This document shows, one piece after another, positions 55,366-63,858 of a stretch of 64,000 nt of DNA (position 1 is its first letter; each line of letters opens with the position of its first letter). Where the stretch lies: the NCBI RefSeq assembly GCF_018476905.1, contig NZ_JAHCVK010000011.1, positions 41,534-105,533 of the forward strand, written 5' to 3'. The translations under genes were made by a program, and so were the position numbers. Below the pieces are notes generated by a model that saw only the letters and a program-made list of their open reading frames with translations, ran no database searches and was not told the DNA's origin. Source of the DNA: Geomobilimonas luticola (GTDB taxonomy: Bacteria; Desulfobacterota; Desulfuromonadia; Geobacterales; Geobacteraceae).

Positions 55366-55393
55366 GTCGAATAGGTGGTAAAGACCACTGCTG

Positions 55394-56371
55394 ATGCTTA
55401 TAGTAGAGAGTATGGCGCGAGAGTTCGAGCATGACGGGGAGTATGGAGAGGAGTGGCTGGCGATCATCCCCTCCGATCTGGGAAAGGATGGAGCCGCTTA
55501 CCCCCTTTCCGAGCAACGAGCCCATCTCTGGTCGCTGGTTCTGGAGGCGCGCTCTATCCCTTCCCGCATCGAGTCTGGCGTCGGGGGGTGGATACTTAAC
55601 GTGCCGGCGGCTTACTTTGCCGCTGCCTGCAGCGAGCTGCGCCTCTTCGAAGTGGAAAACCGCAACTGGCCTCCTCCCGTGCGCCCCCACCGCCCTTTGG
55701 TGGGAAATACCCTTCCCACCCTGTCGGTACTCATTCTCCTTGCCACCTTTCACAATCTCACCCGGCTCGATATCTCCCTCCCTGGCCATGCTTCCATCGA
55801 CTGGATAGACATCGGCAACGCCCATGCCGCCAGAATCCTGGACGGCCAGTGGTGGCGGCTCGTAACCGCTCTCACCCTTCATGGCGACTGGCTGCACCTC
55901 CTCAGCAACCTGACGATCGGCGGTATCTTCATTCTCCTCCTCTGTCGCGAACTCGGATCGGGACTTGCCTGGAGCCTGCTCCTTGGTGCCGGCGCACTCG
56001 GCAACCTGGCCAATGCCATCCTTCAGCTTTCGAGCCACCGGTCGGTCGGTGCCTCTACTGCCGTATTCGGGGCGGTCGGCATTTTTGCCGCCATCAGCAT
56101 GGTGCGTTATCCACGTCATGCGCAGCGGCGCTGGCTGCTTCCCATCGCTGCCGCCCTGGCTCTCCTGGCGGTTCTGGGTACGGAAGGGAAGAGCACCGAC
56201 CTGGGTGCACACCTGTTTGGTTTCGTCTTCGGCGCAGTGCTCGGAGGGATAGCGGAAAAGATTGAGGGGAGGTACGGTCGTCCCGGAAGGAGGCTGAACG
56301 CCCTGCTGGCTCTTTTATGCGGAGTCGTGGTGGCGACTGCATGGTGGTGTGCACTGCTGTACGGGGGATGA
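55394..56371 (+). CDS. Rhomboid-type intramembrane serine protease
   Basis: The 325-residue protein has a soluble N-terminal domain of ~105 residues, then seven predicted helices. Rhomboid features are WWRLVTALTLHGDWLHLLSNL (the conserved WR and HxxxN), the nucleophile segment SVGASTAVFGAVG, and the catalytic His in GAHLFGFVFGAVLG. It would cleave substrates inside the membrane. The start is uncertain (ATG at 55394 or 55412, both with weak ribosome sites). Confidence 0.88.
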   Translation: MLIVESMAREFEHDGEYGEEWLAIIPSDLGKDGAAYPLSEQRAHLWSLVLEARSIPSRIESGVGGWILNVPAAYFAAACSELRLFEVENRNWPPPVRPHRPLVGNTLPTLSVLILLATFHNLTRLDISLPGHASIDWIDIGNAHAARILDGQWWRLVTALTLHGDWLHLLSNLTIGGIFILLLCRELGSGLAWSLLLGAGALGNLANAILQLSSHRSVGASTAVFGAVGIFAAISMVRYPRHAQRRWLLPIAAALALLAVLGTEGKSTDLGAHLFGFVFGAVLGGIAEKIEGRYGRPGRRLNALLALLCGVVVATAWWCALLYGG

Positions 56372-56708
56372 TTTGCAAGGGCGTTCCGTCACGTATAAAA
56401 GAAATATCTGCTGAATGTAAATGCCACAATGTGCACCTATTATTTGAATAGCTGAATAAATACAGTAGGTTGTATTTCTGCTTCGTCCCCTTTGCACGCC
56501 TGGTGCTTCGAAATCAGTACAAAATATATATACAGTGGGCGGCTCGATTGGAGGTGCGAACTGCATTGTGAGAAGTGCTTAAAAAATAAATTATGTACGA
56601 TATCAATATGTTATATATTATTTGTGAAGTTATTTTTATTTTGGCCCGGTCGCTGCAATAGGTAAGACAAAAGCTGAGAAGCAAAAAAAAGGATTCGAGG
56701 AGGATGTC
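56372..56708. other. AT-rich intergenic region upstream of a small membrane-protein gene
   Basis: The ~340 bases are much more AT-rich than the genome around them, with TATATATA-like tracts near 56525 and 56610. I see no gene or known RNA class. A promoter for the small protein at 56709 is expected here; the base composition could also mark a recent insertion. Confidence 0.4.
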
Positions 56709-56939
56709 ATGAGAACGATAGCTAATGTAACCGCAGCGATGGCCATGATGATCGGGACTGTTTCTTCTGCCTTTGCGGCCTCCGGCGCCCGGGAAGATAA
56801 TAGCGGCATCTTCGCAGGGATCTTCCTCGCATTCTGCGCGCTGATCGTGGTAGCCCAGATGCTCCCGGCCGTGATGATGATGCTCGGTTTCGCGAAAGGG
56901 ATCAAGCGTGAAGTGGCCCATGAGCATGCAGCCCACTGA
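56709..56939 (+). CDS. Small secreted or membrane protein
   Basis: The 76-residue protein starts MRTIANVTAAMAMMIGTVSSAFAASG, a signal peptide with an AFA-A cleavage site, followed by one hydrophobic helix (GIFLAFCALIVVAQMLPAVMMMLGFAKG) and a His-rich tail HEHAAH. GGAGG lies five bases before the ATG. I do not recognise a family. The terminal His residues could bind metal. Confidence 0.75.
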   Translation: MRTIANVTAAMAMMIGTVSSAFAASGAREDNSGIFAGIFLAFCALIVVAQMLPAVMMMLGFAKGIKREVAHEHAAH

Positions 56940-56990
56940 AGGAGGTGCGATGGTACACCACAATCGAATATGTATCGGGAATCAGGGGTG

Positions 56991-57023
56991 AAAGGGGGGC
57001 GATCGAAGGATCAGCCCCCCTTT
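56991..57023. terminator. Bidirectional hairpin terminator between the small protein and ptsP
   Basis: AAAGGGGGGC pairs with GCCCCCCTTT around an inner GATC...GATC, located between two convergent genes. The T-runs on both sides are short. Confidence 0.6.
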
Positions 57024-57026
57024 CCG

Positions 57027-59378
57027 TTATATCTCCAGTTCAGCCTGTCGCTCCGCCAGGTATGCCCTGATGTCGCGGCTGCTTTCCATGGTCAGGACCG
57101 TCATGGCCATTTCCCGGGCGGAGGCGAGGCTTGTCTTGCGGATGGCTTGTTTGACGAGCGGTATGTAGGGGGCGGAGAGACTGAAGTCGGTTATACCGAG
57201 GCCGAGGAGGAGGAGGGCATTGATCGGTTCCGCTGCCATCTCGCCGCAGAGCGAGACCGGCTTGCCGGCGGCCCGACCCGCGTCGGCCACCCGCTTGATG
57301 GAGTGAAGGATGGCCGGGTGGTAGGCGTCATAGTACTGCTTCACCTTGGGGTTGTTCCGGTCCGCCGCCAGGGTGTACTGGATCAGGTCGTTGGTGCCGA
57401 TGCTTAAGTAGTCCACCTCCCGGGCGAGGAGGTCGGCGATCTGTACTGCCGCCGGAAGTTCAACCATGATGCCGGTACGGATGGAGCGGTCGAACGGTTT
57501 CCCCGTACGCTCCAGATCGGCTTTGACGTCAGCCAGGATTTCCTTGACGGTCCGGATCTCATCCACCCCCGATACCATGGGGAACATGAGGCTGGCCTTT
57601 CCATGGGGTGAGGCAAGAAGAATACCCGCCAGTTGATCGCGGAAGATATCCCGCTGGTCAAGGGAGACCCTGATGGAGCGCCATCCCATGAACGGGTTGT
57701 CTTCCTTGGGATAGGTAAAGTAGGGGAGCCCCTTGTCGCCGCCGATGTCCAGGGTCCGGATGTTCACCGGCAGGCCGGCGAATCCTTCCAGTATCTTCAC
57801 GTAGAGGTCCTGTTGCTCGGCGCGGCTGGGGAAGGTCTTACGCGTCATAAAGGGGAATTCGGTACGGTAGAGTCCCACCCCTTCGGCGCCGTTGGCGAGG
57901 GCGACCCGGATGTCGGAGAGGAGGCCGATGTTCGCCTTGAGGCTTACCCTGACTCCATCGGTGGTTTCCGCCGGCAGGTCCCGAAGCTCTTCAAGTTCCC
58001 GCTGGCGAACGCCGTGGTCCCGTTGCAGCCGCTCGTATTCGCCCCGGATCTTTTCGTCAGGATTGATGTAGATGTGGCCCGAATTGCCATCGATGATCAC
58101 CTCGTCCCGCAGGCCGATCTGCTTGAGCAGGTCGGGGAGGCCGAGCACGGCCGGAATGCCGAGGGATCTGGCCATGATGGCTGCGTGGGAGGTGACGTCC
58201 CCCTTTTCGGTAATGATGCCGAGGATCTTGTCGTGATCGAGGGTTGCCATGTCCGACGGGAAGATGTCCCGGGCCACGATGATTCGCTTCTCCCGCAGCC
58301 GTTCTCTGCGTTCCGAGCCGTCGAGGGCGCCGATGATCCGTCGGCCGATGTCTTCCATGTCCGCCGAACGTTCCCGGAGGTAGGGATCGTCCATGCGGGC
58401 GAATGCCTGTACGTAGTTTTCCACCACCTTCCGGACAGCCTGGCCGGCACTGGTTCCACCATCGATGAGGTCGTTCACCTTGCCGAGAAAACCACGGTCC
58501 TCCATGATCATGAGATGGGTGTGGAAGATGACGGCATCTTCCTTCGACAGCATATCAGCGACCCGCTTTTCCATGTAGAGGGTCTGGATCTTGGTCTTTT
58601 CCAGGGCCACCAGGAAGCGTTTGTGTTCTTCCTCCCGGGGGAGGGCGGTTTCCAGTTCCATGCCGGGAAGGTTGGTGCGCTGGTTGAGGAGGTATATTTT
58701 CCCCCAGCAGAAGCCGGGTGAAGCGGCAATGCCGATGAGGGAGAAATGCTGGCGCCCTTTTTTCCTGCGGGTCGAGCTTCCCCGGTCTTCCTTCAAGAGG
58801 CCGGCGGCCTTCATCCGTTCCAGTTCCTGCTGAAAGAAGGCGCGCTCCTCCTCCTTGCGGCGGATGGAGTCGAGGAGCTTTGCGTTGATGACGATGCTGG
58901 CTATCTGGTAGGCGATGGTGGTGATGGTGCTGATTTCGGCGGGGGTAAAGACCCGTGTTTCCTTGGTCTGGACGACGATGACCCCGACCGGGGTCTTCCG
59001 TTCAAAGAGGGGGATGCCGAGGAACGAAAGGAATTTTTCCTCCTTTGTCTCCCGGAAATATTTATAGCGGGGGTGGGCCGGGGCGTCCTCGATGGCCACC
59101 ACCCCTTTCTGCTCCATGACGAGGCCGGTGAGCCCCTCCGAGGTCTTCATGGTGATCTTGCCGACCGAGCTTCGGGAGAGACCCTTGGTGGCGGCAAGGC
59201 GGAGGGTTTCCCCGTCGTCTTCCAGAAGGTAGATGGAGCAGACGTCCGACCCCATCCGCCGGGCAACGAGGGTGACGATGTTGTCGAGGGTTTCCTGCAG
59301 ATCGTGGGAATGGAGGATCAGTCCGCTGATATCCTCCAACGTTCGCAATCCCAGGGTTTCCTGCCGTGCTTCGACCAT
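57027..59378 (-). CDS. ptsP: PEP-protein phosphotransferase PtsP (EI-Ntr) with N-terminal GAF domain
   Basis: The 783-residue protein has a GAF domain (~15-165), then PtsI-like parts: an N-terminal helical HPr-binding region (IGIASSPGFCWGKI-like start near 215), the phospho-His motif DVTSHAAIMARSLGIPAVLG (His398), and a C-terminal PEP-binding barrel (GLYRTEFPFM, GLPYFTYPKEDNPFMGWRSIRVSL, SLCGEMAAEP). It starts the nitrogen phosphotransferase relay from PEP. NPr and EIIA-Ntr genes are not in the window. Confidence 0.94.
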   Translation of the reverse strand: MVEARQETLGLRTLEDISGLILHSHDLQETLDNIVTLVARRMGSDVCSIYLLEDDGETLRLAATKGLSRSSVGKITMKTSEGLTGLVMEQKGVVAIEDAPAHPRYKYFRETKEEKFLSFLGIPLFERKTPVGVIVVQTKETRVFTPAEISTITTIAYQIASIVINAKLLDSIRRKEEERAFFQQELERMKAAGLLKEDRGSSTRRKKGRQHFSLIGIAASPGFCWGKIYLLNQRTNLPGMELETALPREEEHKRFLVALEKTKIQTLYMEKRVADMLSKEDAVIFHTHLMIMEDRGFLGKVNDLIDGGTSAGQAVRKVVENYVQAFARMDDPYLRERSADMEDIGRRIIGALDGSERRERLREKRIIVARDIFPSDMATLDHDKILGIITEKGDVTSHAAIMARSLGIPAVLGLPDLLKQIGLRDEVIIDGNSGHIYINPDEKIRGEYERLQRDHGVRQRELEELRDLPAETTDGVRVSLKANIGLLSDIRVALANGAEGVGLYRTEFPFMTRKTFPSRAEQQDLYVKILEGFAGLPVNIRTLDIGGDKGLPYFTYPKEDNPFMGWRSIRVSLDQRDIFRDQLAGILLASPHGKASLMFPMVSGVDEIRTVKEILADVKADLERTGKPFDRSIRTGIMVELPAAVQIADLLAREVDYLSIGTNDLIQYTLAADRNNPKVKQYYDAYHPAILHSIKRVADAGRAAGKPVSLCGEMAAEPINALLLLGLGITDFSLSAPYIPLVKQAIRKTSLASAREMAMTVLTMESSRDIRAYLAERQAELEI

Positions 59379-59532
59379 TCAGGCCCCTTTGCCTGCAAAT
59401 TTACCACTTTTCAGTATAGTCCATCCATCGGCTCAACGAAAGGGTGTGGGAAATTTTTGTCGGTGTTCAACTATGAGCAAGAACTTTGCCATCGACTGCG
59501 GAAAGACGTCGTATATTGTTGTAATGCTCTAT

Positions 59533-59741
59533 TTAAGCTTTTCTAAAAATACGGCATATTGTCTCATCCGTTATTTCAATCGTTGTGCCGTATTTTATGG
59601 TCATATCGCGGTAATCTGCGGGCATCGAAACGATCCAGGGAATGACCCTCACAACACCTGCTCTGCCTTCGCCGAGACCGGCCCGGTGGCGAGAAAGAGT
59701 GACGTGGCGATGGATGCCAGTATGGTCCGGACTGACGACAT
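59533..59741 (-). pseudogene. Two overlapping short ORFs, possible decayed or frameshifted secreted protein
   Basis: An ATG at 59741 opens MSSVRTILASIATSLFLATG..., a 30-residue frame resembling a signal peptide with an SAKA-type site, stopping at 59649. A GTG at 59652, overlapping that stop, opens 39 residues (RVIPWIVSMPADYRDMTIKY..., stop at 59533-59535) in another frame. Joined, they would be a ~69-residue secreted protein. It could be a frameshift relic, a coupled pair, or chance. AAGGGG lies 11 bases before the ATG. Confidence 0.3.
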
Positions 59742-59784
59742 GTGATCAGGTACCCCTTTTGTTCTTTGCTTCCCCAGTATGCTC

Positions 59785-61053
59785 TTAGTCCCCTCCACCG
59801 GCCGCCGGCCGGGCAAACCGGTAGTCATAGGAGAGGGGGTCGGGATGGTGCCCCGCGATGATGGCGGCCACGTCCTCCGTGAAGACCAGCTCCTCGTTGG
59901 TTGGTATGACGAGCACCCGTACCGCCGAATCATTCCGGGAGATGCACCATTCCCCCTCTTCGCCCACGGCTGCACGGTTCCGGTCACTGTCCAGGGTGAT
60001 GCCGAAGCATTCCAGCCCCTGCAGGACCTTTTCCCGCAGCTGCCACTCCGTTTCTCCTCCACCGGCGGTGAAGACCACCGCATCCGGCCGGCCGAGGGCG
60101 GCAATGTAGGCGCCGATGTACTTGCGCAGGCGGTAGCTCTCCATTTCCAGGGCGAGCCGGCAGCGTTCATCGCCATCGGTCGCCCTTTCCCGCAGCTGGT
60201 GCCGGTCAGTGACGTTGCCGGTGATGCCGGCCATGCCGCTTTTCTGGTTGAGGATGTTGTCCATGGCCCGGGCGGTAAGATTCCCTTCTTCCATCATGAA
60301 GGGGGGAATCCCCGGATCGATGTCGCCGCAGCGGGTCTCCATGACCGCCCCCTCCAGTGGGGTCAGCCCCATGCTCGTGTCGATGGAGCAGCCGTTTTTG
60401 ATAGCGCAGAGGGAAACCCCCTTGCCGAGATGGATAGTCACCAGGTTGCATTCGATTGGCCGTTTGCTGAGAAGCAGGGCGGCCCGCCGGGAGAGGTAGA
60501 GGTGGGAGGGGCCGTGGAACCCGTAGCGCCGGACGCCGTGCCGCGTGTACCATTCCAGGGGAAGGGGGTAGATGTAGGCATGTTCCGGCATGGTCTGGTG
60601 GAAGGCGGTATCGAAGATCGCCACGTGGGGGATATGGGGAAAGAGGTCCCGCGCCGCTTCGATGCCGGCGATGTTGGGGCCGTTATGGAGCGGTGCCAGT
60701 TGCTGTGCTTCCCGGATCGCATCAAGGACCTCGTCGTCGACGAGGGTGGAATGGGTGAAGGTATCCCCTCCATGTACCACCCGGTGGCCGATGGCGGTAA
60801 TGGCGTGCAGGCTTGAAATGGCCGGGGAGCCGGGGTCGGTGAGGGCCGCCATAATGGCGGCGATGCCGGCCCGGTGGTCGGGACATTCCACCCCCCGGCG
60901 ATAAGAGGTACCGTTTGTCGCAGTGTGGGTGATGGTCGTGTCGCCGACAGTGATCCGCTCCACTTCGCCGTGGGCGAGGACTGCGTGGTTGTCCCAGTCG
61001 AACAGCTGATAACGGATGGAATAGCTCCAGCAATTGAGGGTGAGGATAAGCAC
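59785..61053 (-). CDS. ackA: Acetate kinase
   Basis: The 422-residue protein has acetate kinase signatures: ILTLNCWSYSIRYQLFD, GHRVVHGGDTFTHSTLVDDEV, AIFDTAFHQTMPEHAYIYPLP, YGFHGPSHLYLS, LVTIHLGKGVSLCAIKNG, DTSMGLTPLEGAVMETRCGDIDPGI and VVFTAGGGE. It interconverts acetate and acetyl phosphate. GTG at 61053 has GGGAG upstream; the frame extends further but not plausibly. Phosphotransacetylase is not adjacent. The second residue in NCWSYS departs from the usual NAGSSS/NSGSSS motif, worth noting. Confidence 0.88.
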   Translation of the reverse strand: MLILTLNCWSYSIRYQLFDWDNHAVLAHGEVERITVGDTTITHTATNGTSYRRGVECPDHRAGIAAIMAALTDPGSPAISSLHAITAIGHRVVHGGDTFTHSTLVDDEVLDAIREAQQLAPLHNGPNIAGIEAARDLFPHIPHVAIFDTAFHQTMPEHAYIYPLPLEWYTRHGVRRYGFHGPSHLYLSRRAALLLSKRPIECNLVTIHLGKGVSLCAIKNGCSIDTSMGLTPLEGAVMETRCGDIDPGIPPFMMEEGNLTARAMDNILNQKSGMAGITGNVTDRHQLRERATDGDERCRLALEMESYRLRKYIGAYIAALGRPDAVVFTAGGGETEWQLREKVLQGLECFGITLDSDRNRAAVGEEGEWCISRNDSAVRVLVIPTNEELVFTEDVAAIIAGHHPDPLSYDYRFARPAAGGGD

Positions 61054-61164
61054 GGGTGACTCCCGGAAGAAGGGTAGGGGAGGCCGGAAGGGAATCCCGG
61101 CTCGCGGAAAGCTTACTGTCTCACATGTGGCAAGGCGCGTCAACCCGTCTTGCGCTGAGAAATG

Positions 61165-61316
61165 CATGAGAGCTGAGCATTCCGTTTTGCTCAGCGTCCC
61201 CTCGTGCGCTGCTGTACGGCTCATTTCGCGCCGGCCGATCGGCCGGCTTTGCTCAATTTCGCCTACAGCTGCTGGCACTCGGGCACATTCGCACCACGGA
61301 ACGCTCAGCTCTCATG
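61165..61316. mobile_element. MITE-like palindromic element with 21-bp terminal inverted repeats
   Basis: CATGAGAGCTGAGC-A-TTCCGT at 61165-61185 is mirrored at 61296-61316 with one mismatch in 21. Inside lies a perfect 18-bp palindrome GCCGGCCGATCGGCCGGC at 61230-61247, flanked by near direct repeats (GCTCATTTCGC / GCTCAATTTCGC). The element is ~152 bp with no ORF, between ackA and a hydrolase gene. It resembles a miniature inverted-repeat element or REP-like structure; no second copy lies in this window. Confidence 0.6.
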
Positions 61317-61332
61317 GATTGGTCATAACTGG

Positions 61333-62202
61333 TCAATCGCCTTTATGCACGCCCAGAACCTCCCGGAAGAAGGCGATAAGCCGCAGGCGATGGGGGGAGT
61401 CTGTTTCGGCGAAGGCTTCCGTGTGATCTCCGCCGTCAATGGTCCAGAACTGCTTCGGCTCCCGCGCCATGGCAAAGAGCCGGGTGCCGTGGGCATAGGG
61501 GATGACCGGATCGGCGGTTCCGTAAATGAGGAGGATCGGGATGGGGGCGATCTTCCCCACGGCGGCGGCGGGACTCAGGTCATCGTCCGTGAGCAGCCGG
61601 GCGAGGGGTGTTTTGAGGAGAGAGAGGAGGGGGATTTCGCCGATCTTGTCGCGGACGATCTCCCGGTAGGAGAAGAAGGCTGATTCGACGGCCACTCCCC
61701 TGATGCCGGACCTGTCGCCGCCGCCAACGGCGACGATGGCCTGGGCGCCCCCCAGGCTCTGGCCGAGAACCACCAGTCGGTTCCGGTCCAGGTCCTTTCG
61801 CCCACGGACGTAATCGATGGCGGCCAGGGAGTCTTCATACAGGCCGCACCGGTCCGGCCGGCCCGCCGATTTGCCGTACCCGCGGTAGTCGAAGACAAAG
61901 AGATTGAAGCCCGCCGCGGGGAGCCAGTCCACGAAACCGAGGTGGGCGGACATGTTCTGGGCGTTGCCGTGGAAATGGATGACCGTGCCGTGGGCCGGTC
62001 CCACCGCCGGCACGAACCACCCGGTGAGCCTGGTCCCGTCCCTGCTCGGGAAGGTGACCTCTTCGTACTTCAGGCCCAGGTCGGCGGGGGTGCCGTAGCT
62101 TACATGGTCCGGGTAGTAGAAGAGCCGGCTGACGCGCCAGCGGGCGAGAAATGCGAGGAGGACGGTCAGCAGCAGGATGGTCACGATTCTTCTCGGGTTC
62201 AT
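61333..62202 (-). CDS. Membrane-anchored alpha/beta hydrolase (ABHD13/BEM46-like)
   Basis: The 289-residue protein has an N-terminal membrane anchor (IVTILLLTVLLAFLA) and an alpha/beta hydrolase fold: IHFHGNAQNMSAHL (oxyanion), FDYRGYGKSAG, nucleophile GQSLGG, acid in YGTADPVIP and His in GGDHTE. The complete triad suggests an active esterase or peptidase-like hydrolase, substrate unknown. Gene start at 62202 has GGGATG... a weak ribosome site. Confidence 0.87.
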   Translation of the reverse strand: MNPRRIVTILLLTVLLAFLARWRVSRLFYYPDHVSYGTPADLGLKYEEVTFPSRDGTRLTGWFVPAVGPAHGTVIHFHGNAQNMSAHLGFVDWLPAAGFNLFVFDYRGYGKSAGRPDRCGLYEDSLAAIDYVRGRKDLDRNRLVVLGQSLGGAQAIVAVGGGDRSGIRGVAVESAFFSYREIVRDKIGEIPLLSLLKTPLARLLTDDDLSPAAAVGKIAPIPILLIYGTADPVIPYAHGTRLFAMAREPKQFWTIDGGDHTEAFAETDSPHRLRLIAFFREVLGVHKGD

Positions 62203-62337
62203 GGAATAAGCTTCCGTGGTGGGATGTCCCTGTCGGGTTCCCTTCCATCATACCGGTTGTGCCGGAGAAATAAAGGAGGAAATGGGGGTGGTGACCAATC
62301 CCCTTGCCATGGGAATCCCCATCGCGCATAATGGGGC

Positions 62338-63858
62338 ATGTTCCTTATTTTTCCTCCTGTTGCCAAGCCGTGCGAGCCGCCGGCCGGCATTGCACAACTT
62401 TCGGCAGTGCTTCGCGCCCACGGCATTCCCTGCCAGCTGCTGGACGCCAATCTCGAAGGACTCCTCTATCTGCTGGAGCGACCGACGGTGGCGGACGACA
62501 CCTGGAGCCGCCGGGCGCTGAAAAACGTTTCGAACAGCATCGCCGCCCTGCGGGACCTCCGGACCTACCGCTCCCCCGCCCGTTATGCCCGGGCGGTCAG
62601 TGACGTGAACCGGGTCCTTGCCGTCTCCTCCCGGGAAAGCGGCGCCGTCGTGGGGCTGGCGGACTACGAGCACTCCTCCCTCTCTCCCCTCAGAAGTGCT
62701 GACCTGCTCGCCGCGGCGGAGCATCCCGACCGGAATCCCTTCTACCCCTATTTCAGCACGCGCCTGCCGGAACTGCTGGATAACCTGGATGGTGGAGCGG
62801 TCCGGGTGGTCGGCTTCTCCCTCAACTACCTGGGGCAGGCGTTGTGCACCTTTGCCATGATCGGATACCTGCGGCAACGGTTCCCCGGACTCACCATCGT
62901 TCTCGGCGGCGGGCTGGTGACATCGTGGATGAAGCGCCCCGGCTGGCGCAACCCCTTTGGCGGTCTCGTGGATCACCTGGTGGCGGGGGCGGGGGAGGTC
63001 CCCCTTTTGAAGCTGTGCGGGGTGGATGGGAGGGAGGGGGGGCATGTCACCCCCGATTACGTCTCCCTGCCGCTGGATGCCTATCTTTCCCCCGGCTTCA
63101 TCCTTCCCTACAGTGCCGCCAGCGGCTGCTGGTGGAACGACTGCTCCTTCTGCCCCGAACGCGCCGAAGGGAACCGGTACCATCCCGTCCCCGCGGGGGA
63201 GGTGTTGGCAGACCTGCGGGCACTGTCTTCACGAACGAACCCGGCCCTCATCCATCTCCTGGACAACGCCATCAGCCCCGCCTTGTTGCGCAGGTTGGTC
63301 GACACCCCCTTGCCGGCCCCCTGGTACGGGTTCGCCCGATTCGGGGAGGAACTGGCGGATGCCGGTTTCTGCCGGGGACTGAAGCGCTCGGGGTGCGTCA
63401 TGCTCAAACTCGGGCTGGAGTCGGGGGACCAGGGGGTGCTGGACCGGTTGCGGAAGGGGATCGAGCTGGGGATGGCGTCCCGCGTGCTGACCAACCTGCG
63501 GGAGGCGGGGATTGGAGTGTATCTCTATCTCTTGTTCGGCACCCCCGCGGAGACGGAGCCGGACGCACGGCGGACCCTGGAGTTCGTGGCCCGGCACCGG
63601 GAGTCCATCGGCTTTCTCAACCTGGCGATCTTCAACATGCCGGTCTGCGGGGATGACGTGGTCGGACACGATACCGAACCGTTCTACGAAGCGGACCTCT
63701 CCCTCTATACCGGGTTTCGCCACCCCCAGGGGTGGGACCGGCAGCAGGTGCGGCGGTTCCTGACCGGCGAATTCAGGCGCGACCCCGCCGTCGCTTCCAT
63801 CCTGAGACGCGATCCTCCACTTTTCACCTCGAACCACGCTCCTTTTTTCGTCTCTTAA
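62338..63858 (+). CDS. B12-binding-type radical SAM protein with CX4CX2C cluster motif
   Basis: The 506-residue protein begins MFLIFPPVAKPCEPPAGIAQL, a B12-type N-terminal domain (~1-225, with VGFSLNYLGQALCTFAMIGYLRQRFPGLTIVLGGGLVT). The radical SAM core starts about 255. Its cluster motif is SGCWWNDCSFCPE: Cys264-X4-Cys269-X2-Cys272 rather than the canonical CX3CX2C. Later core motifs are MLKLGLESGDQGVLDRLRKG and YLYLLFGTPAETE. The substrate is unknown. It does not share a transcript with the other radical SAM gene at 17 kb. Confidence 0.85.
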   Translation: MFLIFPPVAKPCEPPAGIAQLSAVLRAHGIPCQLLDANLEGLLYLLERPTVADDTWSRRALKNVSNSIAALRDLRTYRSPARYARAVSDVNRVLAVSSRESGAVVGLADYEHSSLSPLRSADLLAAAEHPDRNPFYPYFSTRLPELLDNLDGGAVRVVGFSLNYLGQALCTFAMIGYLRQRFPGLTIVLGGGLVTSWMKRPGWRNPFGGLVDHLVAGAGEVPLLKLCGVDGREGGHVTPDYVSLPLDAYLSPGFILPYSAASGCWWNDCSFCPERAEGNRYHPVPAGEVLADLRALSSRTNPALIHLLDNAISPALLRRLVDTPLPAPWYGFARFGEELADAGFCRGLKRSGCVMLKLGLESGDQGVLDRLRKGIELGMASRVLTNLREAGIGVYLYLLFGTPAETEPDARRTLEFVARHRESIGFLNLAIFNMPVCGDDVVGHDTEPFYEADLSLYTGFRHPQGWDRQQVRRFLTGEFRRDPAVASILRRDPPLFTSNHAPFFVS

